Shown piece after piece: positions 47,748-57,617 of a stretch of 64,000 nt of DNA (the first letter of the stretch is position 1; every line of letters begins with the position of its first letter). The stretch lies in contig NZ_JAVJQO010000006.1 of assembly GCF_040218225.1 (NCBI RefSeq), forward strand, positions 372,001-436,000, given 5' to 3'. The translations under genes were made by a program, and so were the position numbers. This DNA is from Gracilimonas sp. (GTDB lineage: Bacteria > Bacteroidota > Rhodothermia > Balneolales > Balneolaceae). Under the pieces are notes generated by a model. That model saw only the letters and a list, made by a program, of their open reading frames with translations. It ran no database searches and was not told the DNA's origin.

Positions 47748-47790
47748 TATAAATAAGAAACCGAAGCTCCACTCAAGGAACTTCGGCTCC
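47748..47790 (-). terminator. Intrinsic terminator after hsp20
   Basis: CCGAAGCTCC (47761-47770) pairs with GGAACTTCGG (47777-47786) with one G-U wobble and a 6-nt loop. On the minus strand the stem is followed by TTTCTTATTTAT. Confidence 0.85.
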
Positions 47791-47810
47791 CTTAACCTAA
47801 TGGATCAGAT

Positions 47811-48239
47811 TTATGAAATCTTGATCTGTTTTTTAACTTTTTCTTCGCTTTTAGCAATGGTAATACTGAGCATACCATTCTCATATTTAGCAGAAATGCT
47901 TTCTTCATCTATGCTATCAGGTAATTGGAAAGAACGGCTGAAAGAACCGAAACTTGATTCTACCCGATGATAGTTTTTACCACTTTCTTCTTTTTCGAGT
48001 TTGCGTTCACCACTTATGGTAAGGTGACCGTTATCGAGATCAACGTTAATATCTTCTTTGCTCATACCTGGCAGAGAAACTGATACTTCAAATTGATTTT
48101 CTGTTTCAGAAATATCTACAGAAGGCATGAATGAATCTTTTCGGTAATTCAGTGAATCATTGAAAAACTCATCTAAGATGTCACTAAATCTTTTTGAATG
48201 AAGATCAACATTGGGTCGGGTATAATTAATAAGTGCCAT
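47811..48239 (-). CDS. Hsp20/alpha-crystallin small heat-shock protein
   Basis: A 142-residue small heat-shock protein; residues ~40-135 form the alpha-crystallin domain (FEVSVSLPGMSKEDINVDLDNGHLTISGERKLEKEE...YHRVESSFGSFSRSFQLPD, ending KYENGMLSITIAK). The I/V-x-I-type C-terminal tail follows. It holds unfolded proteins soluble for ClpB/DnaK rescue, fitting its place in the clpB-degP-hsp20 block. Its upstream gap carries four TGACAG words. Confidence 0.95.
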   Translation of the reverse strand: MALINYTRPNVDLHSKRFSDILDEFFNDSLNYRKDSFMPSVDISETENQFEVSVSLPGMSKEDINVDLDNGHLTISGERKLEKEESGKNYHRVESSFGSFSRSFQLPDSIDEESISAKYENGMLSITIAKSEEKVKKQIKIS

Positions 48240-48542
48240 AATTAACCTCGCATTTAAGTTTTGTTTGTATCGTTAATTCATTCTTAAATATGCAAGGCAT
48301 ATGCCAATGAAGATCACAAATAAATATTCTGACAGACGGGCAAACACTACTGATGAAATTTCAGGCGATATCTAAAAAATGGAAAGGTTGACAGATGAAC
48401 CGTTTGAACCATGACAGAATTCAGACAAAATTGACAGCCAGAACAGATGTCAGGTTTAATTAGTTATTCAGAGCGTAACAATGAATCGTCCGCAGAGTGG
48501 CCTGCACAAAACTAAAAACCCAAATCTTTTCCATTCTTCCTC
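48240..48542. other. Gap upstream of hsp20
   Basis: 303 nt with no gene. It holds the hsp20 promoter region with clustered TGACAG words (48330-48439) and the start of a downstream gene's 3' tail; no riboswitch or small RNA structure was recognised. Confidence 0.5.
48329..48439 (-). promoter_or_regulatory. Four clustered TGACAG words upstream of hsp20
   Basis: TGACAG occurs at 48330, 48389, 48412 and 48432. The last three are 23 and 20 nt apart, about two helical turns. One copy extends to TGACAGAATT as upstream of clpB. Confidence 0.4.
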
Positions 48543-49901
48543 TTAGGAATAACTCTTCTTCCATTCACGAGCAACGAGAAAGGCCATCTCAAGACTTTGC
48601 TCGTAATTGAGGCGCGGGTCACAAAATGTTTCGTAATTACGCTGAAGCTCTTTTTCACCCAGACCTTTGGCTCCGCCTACACATTCCGTGACATTATCAC
48701 CGGTAAGCTCCAGGTGAACCCCACCCAGATAGCTTCCTTCCGATCTGTGAATAGCAAAAGCCGATTGTACTTCACTCAAGATATCATCAAAGTTTCGGGT
48801 CTTAATTCCGCCATCTGTGCTGAACGTATTACCGTGCATAGGATCTGAGCTCCAAACAACAGGAAAGCCTTCACGGCGAACAGCCTGAATTAATTTTGGC
48901 AGCTCTTTTTCAACAATCTCTTTTCCAAAGCGTGTGATGAGTACGATTTTACCAGCTTCATGCGTAGGGTTGAGAGTTTCGATCAGCTTTAACGTATCAT
49001 CAATTTCGTAAGGAGGTCCAACCTTAATACCTACCGGATTATTAATTCCCTTGAAATACTCAACATGAGCTCCATCCAGATCACGGGTTCTGTTCCCTAA
49101 CCAAACCATATGTGCACTCAGGTTGAAATATCCATTTTTACGAGGAACTGGCCGGGTTTGAGCTGAATCATAATATAAATTCAATGCTTCGTGTGAAGTA
49201 TAGAAGTCAACTTTTTGAAGAGTTGAAAAAGTATCCGGAGCGATAGATTCAACAAACCGTACTGCTTTGGTTATTGACTTCACCATGTCCTCGTACTCTG
49301 CGTAATACTCGTTATTCTGCATGAAATCGAGCTCCCACTGCTCTGGATGATGAAGATCAGCAAAACCCTCGTCGGCCAGGGCACGTAAAAAATTCAGCGT
49401 TAATCCAGCTTTATGGTAACCTTCCAGCAAACGTTGTGGGTCCGGCGTACGAATACCCGATTCTGACTCATAACCATTAATCAGGTCTCCGCGATAATTA
49501 TGAATCTCTTCCCCGTTCACCATCTCAAAATCATTAGACCGTGGCTTTGCATACTGCCCGGCAATACGCCCAACTCTTAAAACAGGAACTCCCATTTCAT
49601 GAATCAAAATGAAACTGGTTTGCAACAGCACCTTAACCATATTTACAATCTTAGGCGCTTTGGTCGCATTAAAGCTTTCAGCACAATCTCCGCCTTGCAA
49701 TAAAAAAGCTTTTCCTGCAGCTACATTTGCCAGCTTATCTTTCAGAGCTTCAATTTCCCAGGAAGTTACCAGTGGCGGAAGCGACTTTAATGTTTCAAAA
49801 CTTTTTTCCAGCCTTTCCTGATCAGGATATTCCGGAAGTTGTTTAACTGGTTTATCTTTCCACGATGTTGGCGACCAATTTTTATGTGCTACTTCTTGCA
49901 T
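48543..49901 (-). CDS. 3-deoxy-7-phosphoheptulonate synthase, class II (DAHP synthase)
   Basis: A 452-residue plant/actinobacterial-type DAHP synthase, joining PEP and erythrose 4-phosphate in the first step of the shikimate pathway. Visible motifs are FLLQGGDCAESF, VLRVGRIAGQYAKPRS, FYTSHEALNLYYDSA, NPVGIKVGPPYE and VWSSDPMHGNT. It has no class I-like regulatory N-terminus. It stands alone, 303 nt from hsp20 and divergent from the response regulator. Confidence 0.95.
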   Translation of the reverse strand: MQEVAHKNWSPTSWKDKPVKQLPEYPDQERLEKSFETLKSLPPLVTSWEIEALKDKLANVAAGKAFLLQGGDCAESFNATKAPKIVNMVKVLLQTSFILIHEMGVPVLRVGRIAGQYAKPRSNDFEMVNGEEIHNYRGDLINGYESESGIRTPDPQRLLEGYHKAGLTLNFLRALADEGFADLHHPEQWELDFMQNNEYYAEYEDMVKSITKAVRFVESIAPDTFSTLQKVDFYTSHEALNLYYDSAQTRPVPRKNGYFNLSAHMVWLGNRTRDLDGAHVEYFKGINNPVGIKVGPPYEIDDTLKLIETLNPTHEAGKIVLITRFGKEIVEKELPKLIQAVRREGFPVVWSSDPMHGNTFSTDGGIKTRNFDDILSEVQSAFAIHRSEGSYLGGVHLELTGDNVTECVGGAKGLGEKELQRNYETFCDPRLNYEQSLEMAFLVAREWKKSYS

Positions 49902-50020
49902 GGGTACAATTTTGTTGAGTGAACAGGTAAACTATCGGTTTTTTGACGTTAATGCTTAAAATTCTTACACATTGTTTTGCTCAATGAAATATATTAAGAG
50001 CGAATTCTAAAAAACATATT

Positions 50021-51325
50021 ATGTTAGAAACAAAACCGCGGGTTCTTGTGGTTGATGACCATCCCGCCCTTGTAACGCTTACAAGACATAAATTAATTCA
50101 AAAAGGATACGAAGTATTAACGGCTCAAAATGGGGAAGATGCCTTAGAACTAACGCGCACAGAGTACCCTGATCTCATTCTCAGTGATGTTGATATGCCC
50201 GTGATGGATGGCTTTGAACTCTGCGAGCATATAAAAAAAGATTCCCGGCTTAATAAAATTCCGATTATCCTCGTCACCTCTATGGTAACTACAGAGCATA
50301 TCATGAAGGGAATTGAGGCTGGTGCTGACAATTATCTGACCAAGCCTTTTGACGATGAAACTTTGTACAGCAAAATTGATGAGCTGCTGCTGAACCCTCC
50401 TCCACCGGCTACAGAAAATGATACTGTTAAAGTGGAAATTGAAGGGAAGGAGTATGATATCAAAGCTGATTATTCCCACCTTGTGAACTTACTGATATCC
50501 ACTTATAAGAATACGCTTGCTCAGAATAATCAGCTCAGTAAAATGCAAAGTGGACTGAATGCAGCTAACAAAGAGCTGGAACTGACTAAGAAAGAACATG
50601 AAGAGCTGATACATAATATCTTTCCGGAAAAAATTGCAGAAAACCTCCTGGCTTATGGAACTGTAACTCCAGAGCGCTACCAGGATGCCACAATCATGTT
50701 CACCGATTTTGAAGGCTTTACCAGGGTTGTACCTGACTTGAGTCCGGAAAAGCTGATTGAGAGTCTCTCTTTCTATTTCGACCGGTTCGATGAATACACC
50801 AGTCAGCATAACCTTATCAAAATCAAAACAATTGGTGACAGCTATATGGCTGCTGGCGGCATCCCTGACAGAAATCATTCCCATCCCATTGATTCAATAC
50901 TGGCTGCTTTAAAAATCAGAGACTTTGTTCAAACATTTGGTGAAAAAAATCACTCTGACACTCCTTACCTGCCCATTCGGGTAGGCATCCATACCGGAAA
51001 AGCAGTAGTAGGTGTGATTGGGAAAACCCGTTTTGCTTATGACATTTGGGGTGAAACGGTAAATATCGCAGCCCGGCTTGAGGAGCATTCCAGGGAAAAT
51101 GCCATCAATATTTCTCAATCCACGTATGAAAGGGTTAAAGATTTCTTTGAATGTGAGTCCCGCGGAGAAGTGAGCACTAAGTATATTGGCGATCTGCAGA
51201 TGTATTTTGTGAAGAGAATAAAACCAGAATTGTCAGAGGATGATGAAGGATTATTCCCGAACAGACTTTTTATAAGGGAATATAACAGCATGTTGCGTGT
51301 TAATGGAGATAATGGAGACGAATAA
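50021..51325 (+). CDS. Response regulator with adenylate cyclase output domain
   Basis: A 434-residue protein: receiver domain (residues 5-125) with phosphoacceptor D56 (SDVDMPVMDG) and K108 (LTKPF), a coiled-coil linker (~150-195) and a class III nucleotide cyclase (~220-400). Metal-binding Asps are D229 (MFTDFEGF) and D273 (TIGDSYM); the adenine-specifying pair is K269 (KIKTIGD) and D341 (AYDIWGE), pointing to cAMP rather than cGMP. A kinase partner is not next to it. Phosphorylation would control cyclase activity. Confidence 0.9.
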   Translation: MLETKPRVLVVDDHPALVTLTRHKLIQKGYEVLTAQNGEDALELTRTEYPDLILSDVDMPVMDGFELCEHIKKDSRLNKIPIILVTSMVTTEHIMKGIEAGADNYLTKPFDDETLYSKIDELLLNPPPPATENDTVKVEIEGKEYDIKADYSHLVNLLISTYKNTLAQNNQLSKMQSGLNAANKELELTKKEHEELIHNIFPEKIAENLLAYGTVTPERYQDATIMFTDFEGFTRVVPDLSPEKLIESLSFYFDRFDEYTSQHNLIKIKTIGDSYMAAGGIPDRNHSHPIDSILAALKIRDFVQTFGEKNHSDTPYLPIRVGIHTGKAVVGVIGKTRFAYDIWGETVNIAARLEEHSRENAINISQSTYERVKDFFECESRGEVSTKYIGDLQMYFVKRIKPELSEDDEGLFPNRLFIREYNSMLRVNGDNGDE

Positions 51326-51326
51326 T

Positions 51327-51668
51327 CTACCTTTCTCCCCCTTTTGGGCCATAGAAAAATACCCAGGTAGCAAAGTCTTCCGTAAAATCTTCAAACCGAT
51401 GGATTACCCCGGCTGGTACAAATAACACCTGACCGGGTTTAAATGGATGTCGGGTTTCGCCATTCACGAAGAAACCCGTTCCTGAAATCACCACGTAAAC
51501 TTCATCCCGCTCATGCGGTTGTTGCTCATCCACTATTTCAGGTTTATAGTACTCCACTTCAAGACTCCCGTGTTCGAAAAGCTTGATAAACTTCTTGTCC
51601 GACTTTTTCAGAAGCTCTGCGGCATTATCGGGAGTAATCTTTGAACTTGGTGGTTTTGGTTCTTTCAT
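51327..51668 (-). CDS. Cupin-domain protein
   Basis: A small single-domain cupin of 113 residues; the ATG at 51668 is preferred over the in-frame TTG at 51695. Metal-ligand motifs are visible: HERDEVYVVISGTGFF (first motif) and PGQVLFVPAGVIHRFEDFTED (second). Function is open; such proteins bind small ligands or isomerise sugars. It converges with the response-regulator gene, 2 nt apart at the stops. Confidence 0.8.
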   Translation of the reverse strand: MKEPKPPSSKITPDNAAELLKKSDKKFIKLFEHGSLEVEYYKPEIVDEQQPHERDEVYVVISGTGFFVNGETRHPFKPGQVLFVPAGVIHRFEDFTEDFATWVFFYGPKGGER

Positions 51669-51827
51669 GATTCTTAGGTTTTGATCAATTAGCAAAATTC
51701 ATTCATCAAATTCCATTTCTGTGTCAGGTCTTACTTTCCGGGCAAATCTTTCTAAAAAAGGAATGAAGGAATTCCGGCCTCTGTTTTGTATTTTTCAAAG
51801 TTCTGAAATCTAAAAACACGAGAGACT

Positions 51828-54662
51828 TTGCAACATAACATTGTAGTACGCGGTGCCCGCGAACACAACCTGAAAAATATTGATATCGACATCCCCCGCG
51901 ACCAGCTGGTTGTAATTACCGGTCTTTCCGGTTCGGGAAAATCATCTCTGGCTTTTGATACCATTTATGCAGAAGGTCAGCGAAGATTTTTGGAATCTCT
52001 TTCTGCTTATGCCCGCCAGTTTTTAGGGATGATGGAACGCCCCGCCGTAGATTTTATCGATGGTCTCTCCCCGGTTATCTCCATCGATCAGAAAACAACC
52101 AACCGGAATCCCCGCTCTACGGTTGGTACGGTTACTGAGATTTATGATTTTCTGCGCCTGCTTTATGCCCGTGTCGGCATTCCTTATTCTTACAAAACCG
52201 GCAACGAGATGAAAAAACAGTCAGCCGACCAGGTAGTTCAGGCTGTGATGGATATGCCGGAAGGAACCAAAGCCTATTGTCTGGCTCCGGTGGTTCGCGG
52301 ACGAAAAGGTCACTATAGAGAACTGTTTGAACAGACGATTAAGCAAGGTTTTGTGCAGGCCCGCATCGATGGTGAGTTCAAAGATCTGGAAGACGACATG
52401 AAACTGGATCGTTATAAAACCCATAACATCGAAGTTGTGGTTGATCGGTTTGTAATTTCTGAGAAAAGTGAAAAACGTATTGCAGACAGTATCCGACTGG
52501 CTCTCGAAATGGCCGACGGGAATGTTATCCTGGCAATCAAAGACGGTGAAGAAACTAAAGACAGACTGTTCTCCCAAAAGCTGTTCGATCCTGAAAGTGG
52601 ACTGGCTTATGAAGATCCCGCACCGAACTTGTTCTCATTCAACTCTCCCTATGGAAATTGTAAAGAGTGCGAAGGACTGGGTTACACCTATGATGTAAGC
52701 TGGGATTTACTTGTTCCCAATAAAGAACAAAGCATAGCTAATGGCGGAATACGGTTTCTTGGAGCACCCCGAGATATCTTCGTATTTAAACAACTGAAAG
52801 CCATTCTGGATGAATTTGGAGTCGATTTCGAAACGCCCATCAAAGACTTTTCTGAGGATCTCGTTGATCTTATCATGAATGGAAGCGGAGATAAAAAATT
52901 CTCTGTTAGTTATGATTTCAAAGACAATTCGGTGACTTACAAACATAAGTTTGAAGGACTCCGAAACACCATTATCGACCAATATCATAACAGTAAGTCT
53001 AACAAGCAGCGTGATAAAGCCAAGGCCTTCATGGATAAGGTAACCTGTCCTGAGTGTGATGGCGGCCGGCTCAACAAGGAGGCTCTCTCCTATAAAATTG
53101 ATGGGCATACTATTCACGACCTCGTTCAAAAAGATATTCAGGAACTGCGCGATACACTTTATGGAATCAATCTGAATGAGCGACAGCAGATTATTGGAAA
53201 TCAGGTTTTAAAAGAAATCCGCGACCGCCTCGATTTCCTGCTAAATGTAGGCTTGAATTACCTGAGCCTTGACAGGGAAGCACAGACCCTGAGTGGTGGT
53301 GAAGCTCAGCGCATCAGGCTGGCAACCCAGATTGGAACCCAACTTGTGGGTGTGCTCTATATTCTGGATGAACCTAGTATCGGGCTTCACCAACGGGATA
53401 ACATCAAGTTGATTAAATCTCTCGAAACTCTTCGTGATCTTGGCAACAGCGTGATTGTGGTTGAACACGACCGGGAAACTATTGAGCATGCTGATTTTGT
53501 GGCCGACCTGGGTCCGGGTGCAGGAGTCAACGGCGGGCATATTGTAACAGCGGGCAAACCAAACGAGCTGGATCCGGAATCAAGTACCGCAAAATTCCTG
53601 AATGATGAGGAAGTTATTGAGATGCCAGAAAGCCGCAGAGAAGGAAATGACAAATCTATCAAAATCACCAATGCACGTGGGCATAATCTAAAAAATCAGG
53701 ACCTGGAAGTACCACTTGGTAAATTTATTTGCGTTACCGGCGTGAGTGGAAGTGGCAAAAGTTCACTGATCAACCAAACGCTGGTTCCCATTCTTTCCAA
53801 CTACTTCTACAAATCTAAAACAGTGCCTTTGACTTATGACGGAATTGAAGGCATAGATAATGTTGACAAAATCATCTCCATTGATCAGAGTCCGATTGGA
53901 CGAACTCCACGATCAAACCCGGGAACTTACACCAAGGTATTTGATTATATCCGTCGGTTATTTGCAGAACTTCCTGAATCTAAAATCAGGGGCTACGACC
54001 AGGGACGTTTTTCCTTTAATGTGAAGGGTGGCCGGTGTGAAGAATGTGGCGGAGATGGTGTCCGCAAAATCGAAATGAACTTCCTGCCTGATGTGTATGT
54101 AACCTGCGAAACTTGCAATGGAAAACGCTACAACCGGGAAACGCTCGAAATCTATTACAAGGGTAAAAACATATCTGATGTGCTAAAAATGCCTATTCGG
54201 GATGCTGCCGAATTCTTTGATGCCCAGCCTGCCATAAGCCGAAAACTGGAAACACTGGTTGACGTTGGACTTGGCTATCTCACGCTGGGTCAATCTTCCA
54301 CCACCCTTTCCGGTGGAGAGGCACAGCGCATTAAGCTGGCGCGGGAGCTCTCCAAAGTGGGAACCGGAGATACGCTTTACGTGATGGATGAACCTACAAC
54401 AGGGCTTCATTTTCAGGATGTTCGGATGTTGGTAAATGTAGTGCAGCAGCTTGTAGAAAAAGGAAATACCGTCATGGTGATTGAGCACAATCTGGATCTT
54501 ATAAAAGCCGCCGACTGGATCATAGACCTGGGCCCGGAAGGTGGAGCCGGCGGTGGAGAGATTATTGCAACTGGTACCCCGGAAGAAGTTGCTGAAGTTG
54601 AGAAATCCTACACAGGAAAATTCCTAAAGCAGGAATTTGAACGACTACATGTGATTAATTGA
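51828..54662 (+). CDS. uvrA: Excinuclease ABC subunit A
   Basis: A 944-residue UvrA starting at a TTG codon ([20 protein letters not shown] after the start). Two ABC ATPase units: Walker [10 protein letters not shown] (32-40) and GVSGSGKSS in the second; signature LSGGEAQR occurs in both halves; zinc-binding CxxC pairs include [23 protein letters not shown] and CETCNGK. It recognises bulky DNA lesions with UvrB. It is normally LexA-controlled; lexA lies at 5439. The next genes, downstream, are the AT-rich SEFIR-APAZ and Argonaute pair. Confidence 0.97.
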   Translation: MQHNIVVRGAREHNLKNIDIDIPRDQLVVITGLSGSGKSSLAFDTIYAEGQRRFLESLSAYARQFLGMMERPAVDFIDGLSPVISIDQKTTNRNPRSTVGTVTEIYDFLRLLYARVGIPYSYKTGNEMKKQSADQVVQAVMDMPEGTKAYCLAPVVRGRKGHYRELFEQTIKQGFVQARIDGEFKDLEDDMKLDRYKTHNIEVVVDRFVISEKSEKRIADSIRLALEMADGNVILAIKDGEETKDRLFSQKLFDPESGLAYEDPAPNLFSFNSPYGNCKECEGLGYTYDVSWDLLVPNKEQSIANGGIRFLGAPRDIFVFKQLKAILDEFGVDFETPIKDFSEDLVDLIMNGSGDKKFSVSYDFKDNSVTYKHKFEGLRNTIIDQYHNSKSNKQRDKAKAFMDKVTCPECDGGRLNKEALSYKIDGHTIHDLVQKDIQELRDTLYGINLNERQQIIGNQVLKEIRDRLDFLLNVGLNYLSLDREAQTLSGGEAQRIRLATQIGTQLVGVLYILDEPSIGLHQRDNIKLIKSLETLRDLGNSVIVVEHDRETIEHADFVADLGPGAGVNGGHIVTAGKPNELDPESSTAKFLNDEEVIEMPESRREGNDKSIKITNARGHNLKNQDLEVPLGKFICVTGVSGSGKSSLINQTLVPILSNYFYKSKTVPLTYDGIEGIDNVDKIISIDQSPIGRTPRSNPGTYTKVFDYIRRLFAELPESKIRGYDQGRFSFNVKGGRCEECGGDGVRKIEMNFLPDVYVTCETCNGKRYNRETLEIYYKGKNISDVLKMPIRDAAEFFDAQPAISRKLETLVDVGLGYLTLGQSSTTLSGGEAQRIKLARELSKVGTGDTLYVMDEPTTGLHFQDVRMLVNVVQQLVEKGNTVMVIEHNLDLIKAADWIIDLGPEGGAGGGEIIATGTPEEVAEVEKSYTGKFLKQEFERLHVIN

Positions 54663-54681
54663 TAGAAGAAACAATCACATA

Positions 54682-54723
54682 ACCAAGAAAAAATGAGAAA
54701 AAATCATTACGTTTTCTCTTGGT
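54682..54723. repeat. Imperfect inverted repeat between uvrA and the SEFIR-APAZ gene
   Basis: ACCAAGAAAA at 54682-54691 and TTTTCTCTTGGT at 54712-54723 form a stem of about 10 pairs with one interior bulge and a ~20-nt AT-rich loop. It lies at the junction where the AT-rich pair begins and may be a uvrA terminator or the leader of the defence genes. Confidence 0.5.
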
Positions 54724-54730
54724 GATCTAT

Positions 54731-56158
54731 ATGAATAAACTCAACCATCTTACAGTTTTTATTGCTTACTCACATGATGATGAACTGCATAAGAAGCAAG
54801 CTCTAAAATTATCCAATCAATTACGTACTGATGGCATAAACTGTACTATTGATCAATATGTTACAGACCCAATAGAAGGGTGGCCGAGATGGATGATCAA
54901 TAATATCAGAAATTCTGACCATGTGCTCCTAATTTGCACCAAAAAATACTATAAAAAGGTATTTGATGATAATGCCGGCAAGGGTGCTAAATGGGAAAGT
55001 CAATTAATTTATGGAGAGCTTTATCAAAAAATTGAAGGAACAAAAAAATTTAAACCAATAATATTTCGAGATGAAGATTCACAGTGGATTCCCGAAATTT
55101 TAGATCAAAAAACACATTACCAATTCCCTAGAGACTATGAAAAGCTTTATCGTGAACTAACCGACCAACCTATTATAAAAAAGCCAAAGCTAGGTTCTTT
55201 AAAAGAATTCGACGACAAACAAGATAAAATTGAACCTAAAGCAGCTGTTTCTGATGGCCTCCCAAAAAACATTGACGAGAATGACTACCAATTCTTTTTA
55301 GAGTTGAGCAGTGACTTTCAACCTCCAGATAAGAAAGAAACAGTAATTTCAAATTTACTACAAATAAAAAACTTTCCTCAGACTTTCTATTTAGCAGATA
55401 CCAATATTAGAAGCTTGAATCATCTTTGGAAAGAACTGGAAAAGATTAATTCAAAAAGTAGCCAAGTTTTTTTATTAAAAGATAAGAAGATATACAGCTT
55501 TAATGATTTAAGAGATACTCCATGGGATAAATTATGTGACCCAGGAACATGCGATAGAATTTATACAAATAATTGGTTGTTCGGAGAAAACTCAGATAAC
55601 AGAAATAAACTATTTGAACTTTTCTATTTGGCTCTTAAAGAGCAATTATATACGAATTATAGAATCAAATATGATGCGTATTTAGACCTCTATTATTTCA
55701 ATTCGATTCCAAATAAGGATGAACGTATAATAAAGTATAACAGCCTAAAGGGAAAAGACACTCCTGTGACTGTTGTTAATAAGCTAAAAGAGAAAGACGG
55801 GCAAAAGTACTTGCGGCACCATGCTTTTGAAACAAAATTCATAAAATACATCGATAAGTTTTTTTTAGAAATAAACCCAACTTACTATTTCAGTATTGAT
55901 GGCAAAAAAACTGATAAGTTTCATGAAGACAAGCTAAAGAAGATAAAAGAAATTGATAAACACGTTGCTGTAAGAAACCAATTATTATTATGGGAAGATG
56001 TCTTAAATAGAACTGTAATAAAAAAAGAAAAAGATTTCTTTAGTTTTGGAAACTTAAATCGCTACAAAACTAATAAAGGAATTGTCGATAAAATTTGGAG
56101 AAAGACAAAACCAAAATCGAATATCCCCTCTGAACAGATAGATATTTTTTCTCCATGA
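54731..56158 (+). CDS. SEFIR (TIR-like) - APAZ effector subunit of a short-Argonaute system
   Basis: A 475-residue protein (ATG at 54731; a TTG at 54719 is also in frame). Residues ~6-150 are a SEFIR domain, the TIR relative seen in bacterial defence proteins: VFIAYSHDDELHK, GINCTIDQYVTDPIEGWPRWM, SDHVLLICTKKYYKKV and the putative catalytic GAKWESQL region (E89). Residues ~200-475 match the APAZ pattern: FYLADTNI, a CDPGTCDRI region, YLRHHAF (361-366), INPTYYFSIDG, AVRNQLLLWEDVLNRT. It stops overlapping the Argonaute start by ATGA. Function inferred: NAD depletion on target recognition. Strongly AT-rich. Confidence 0.78.
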   Translation: MNKLNHLTVFIAYSHDDELHKKQALKLSNQLRTDGINCTIDQYVTDPIEGWPRWMINNIRNSDHVLLICTKKYYKKVFDDNAGKGAKWESQLIYGELYQKIEGTKKFKPIIFRDEDSQWIPEILDQKTHYQFPRDYEKLYRELTDQPIIKKPKLGSLKEFDDKQDKIEPKAAVSDGLPKNIDENDYQFFLELSSDFQPPDKKETVISNLLQIKNFPQTFYLADTNIRSLNHLWKELEKINSKSSQVFLLKDKKIYSFNDLRDTPWDKLCDPGTCDRIYTNNWLFGENSDNRNKLFELFYLALKEQLYTNYRIKYDAYLDLYYFNSIPNKDERIIKYNSLKGKDTPVTVVNKLKEKDGQKYLRHHAFETKFIKYIDKFFLEINPTYYFSIDGKKTDKFHEDKLKKIKEIDKHVAVRNQLLLWEDVLNRTVIKKEKDFFSFGNLNRYKTNKGIVDKIWRKTKPKSNIPSEQIDIFSP

Positions 56159-57567
56159 ATAAACTAACAGTAATCAGGGAGCCCTTACTCGAGTTTCATG
56201 AGAATAAACATGTCGATATAAAATTTGGATTATCTAAATTTGGTCCTTTTGACAAATCATATAGCCAAAACAAGATTATAAAAGTTGGTATTGTTGGAAC
56301 AAGCCATACTATAGACAACATGAGAAAATGGCTTGAAAAACTTAATTCTAAAATCCCATCTAAAAAAGATAACAAGATACTGCACCCCCCTTTTCCTGGT
56401 TTAGAAACAAACCCAGAATTAAATACCAAAATTTCAATTAATTCTAAATATGAAAAAGTTTTAAATCCAGTCGAGCTACAAAAAGCATTAAATCATAATA
56501 ATCATGACATAGTAGCTAAGGATACAGCAACACTATTTAAGAAAACTATCGAAAGTTTATTAGCTAAAACATCAGTTGATTTAATAATTTGCTGTCCTTC
56601 TGAAGAAGTTTATAAAAAGCTTAGAATTGAGAACCCAAAAAACCTAAAGCAAGAAACTTTAGCTGTAGATTTTCACGATCTTTTAAAAGCGAAGTCATTA
56701 GAATTCAATATTCCCACACAATTAATGTGGCCTTGGACTTATACAGAGAGCTTAAGTCCTCCATCTAAAAGTTCCATAAGTTTACAATCAGAATCGACGA
56801 GAGCTTGGAATTTCTATATAGCAACCTATTACAAAACATCAGGTATTCCGTGGAGAATGACCCGTGATCCCGAAGTACCAACAACTTGTTATGTTGGTAT
56901 TAGTTTTTTCCACAATATTAAAAAAACTAAAGTCTCATCGAGTATCGCTCAAGTTTTCAATGAAAAAGGAGAAGGTATAATAATGAGAGGAGAGCCAGTC
57001 AAAATAAATAAAAATGACAAGCAGGTTAATCTCTCTGAAAAAGATGCCTTTAAACTTCTTGATAATGCATTAACTACTTATAAGGATGAGCATTTTAATT
57101 TTCCTGCAAGAGTTGTACTACATAAAAGTAGTGCCTTTAATGAAAATGAATTAAAAGGATTTAAGAGAGTTTTAAAAAAATACTATATAGAATTCTACGA
57201 TTTCCTAAGCATTAGAAGAAGTTCAACTAAATTATTCCGTGAAGGTTATTACGTGCCATTGCGTGGGTCATTTTTACAATTGGACAACAAAAACATGATC
57301 CTCTACACAAGAGGTAGCATAAACCTATACCAAGAATATCCCGGTATGTATATTCCAAAGCCTCTTCATATTCAGTTATTTGAAACACAGAACTCACCTC
57401 TATCATTAGCTACTGAAATACTTGAATTATCAAAGATGAACTATAATAATTCTCAATTTAGTGAATCAATGCCTATTACATTAAGAACTTCTAGAAATGT
57501 TGGGGCTATCATAAAGTATATAACTAAAGGTGGGTATTTACCTCCCAGTTATAGATTTTATATGTAA
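56155..57567 (+). CDS. Short prokaryotic Argonaute (MID-PIWI, catalytically inactive)
   Basis: A 470-residue protein of the size of short pAgos, without N/PAZ domains. MID is about residues 40-230 (nucleotide-binding VDLIICCPSEEVYKKL, TQLMWPWTYTES, TRAWNFYIATYYKTSG), PIWI about 240-470. Where active Argonautes carry catalytic Asp residues, this has VGIS (S250) and VVLHKSS (325-326), so the slicer tetrad is gone, as in short pAgos. The C-terminus LRTSRNVGAIIKYI...YRFYM is typical. It would load a guide and pair with the APAZ protein encoded 4 nt upstream. Start MNKL is identical to the partner's. Confidence 0.82.
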   Translation: MNKLTVIREPLLEFHENKHVDIKFGLSKFGPFDKSYSQNKIIKVGIVGTSHTIDNMRKWLEKLNSKIPSKKDNKILHPPFPGLETNPELNTKISINSKYEKVLNPVELQKALNHNNHDIVAKDTATLFKKTIESLLAKTSVDLIICCPSEEVYKKLRIENPKNLKQETLAVDFHDLLKAKSLEFNIPTQLMWPWTYTESLSPPSKSSISLQSESTRAWNFYIATYYKTSGIPWRMTRDPEVPTTCYVGISFFHNIKKTKVSSSIAQVFNEKGEGIIMRGEPVKINKNDKQVNLSEKDAFKLLDNALTTYKDEHFNFPARVVLHKSSAFNENELKGFKRVLKKYYIEFYDFLSIRRSSTKLFREGYYVPLRGSFLQLDNKNMILYTRGSINLYQEYPGMYIPKPLHIQLFETQNSPLSLATEILELSKMNYNNSQFSESMPITLRTSRNVGAIIKYITKGGYLPPSYRFYM

Positions 57568-57579
57568 AACAAAAAGCAC

Positions 57580-57617
57580 GTTGAAATCTTTTTAGCGAAA
57601 TCTCTTTTTCAACTTTT
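57580..57617 (+). terminator. Weak hairpin after the Argonaute gene
   Basis: GTTGAAA (57580-57586) pairs with TTTCAAC (57607-57613), with a 20-nt loop, followed by TTTTA. It could terminate the SEFIR-APAZ/Argonaute mRNA. The T-run is short. Confidence 0.4.

Noticed and set aside
47713-47970. 85-codon plus-strand frame at the end of hsp20
   Set aside because: Overlaps the hsp20 terminator and coding sequence on the other strand.
54731-55160. Calling the N-terminal domain a plain TIR
   Set aside because: The LICTKKYY, IEGWPRWM and GAKWESQLIYGELY segments fit the SEFIR branch better, though both belong to one superfamily.
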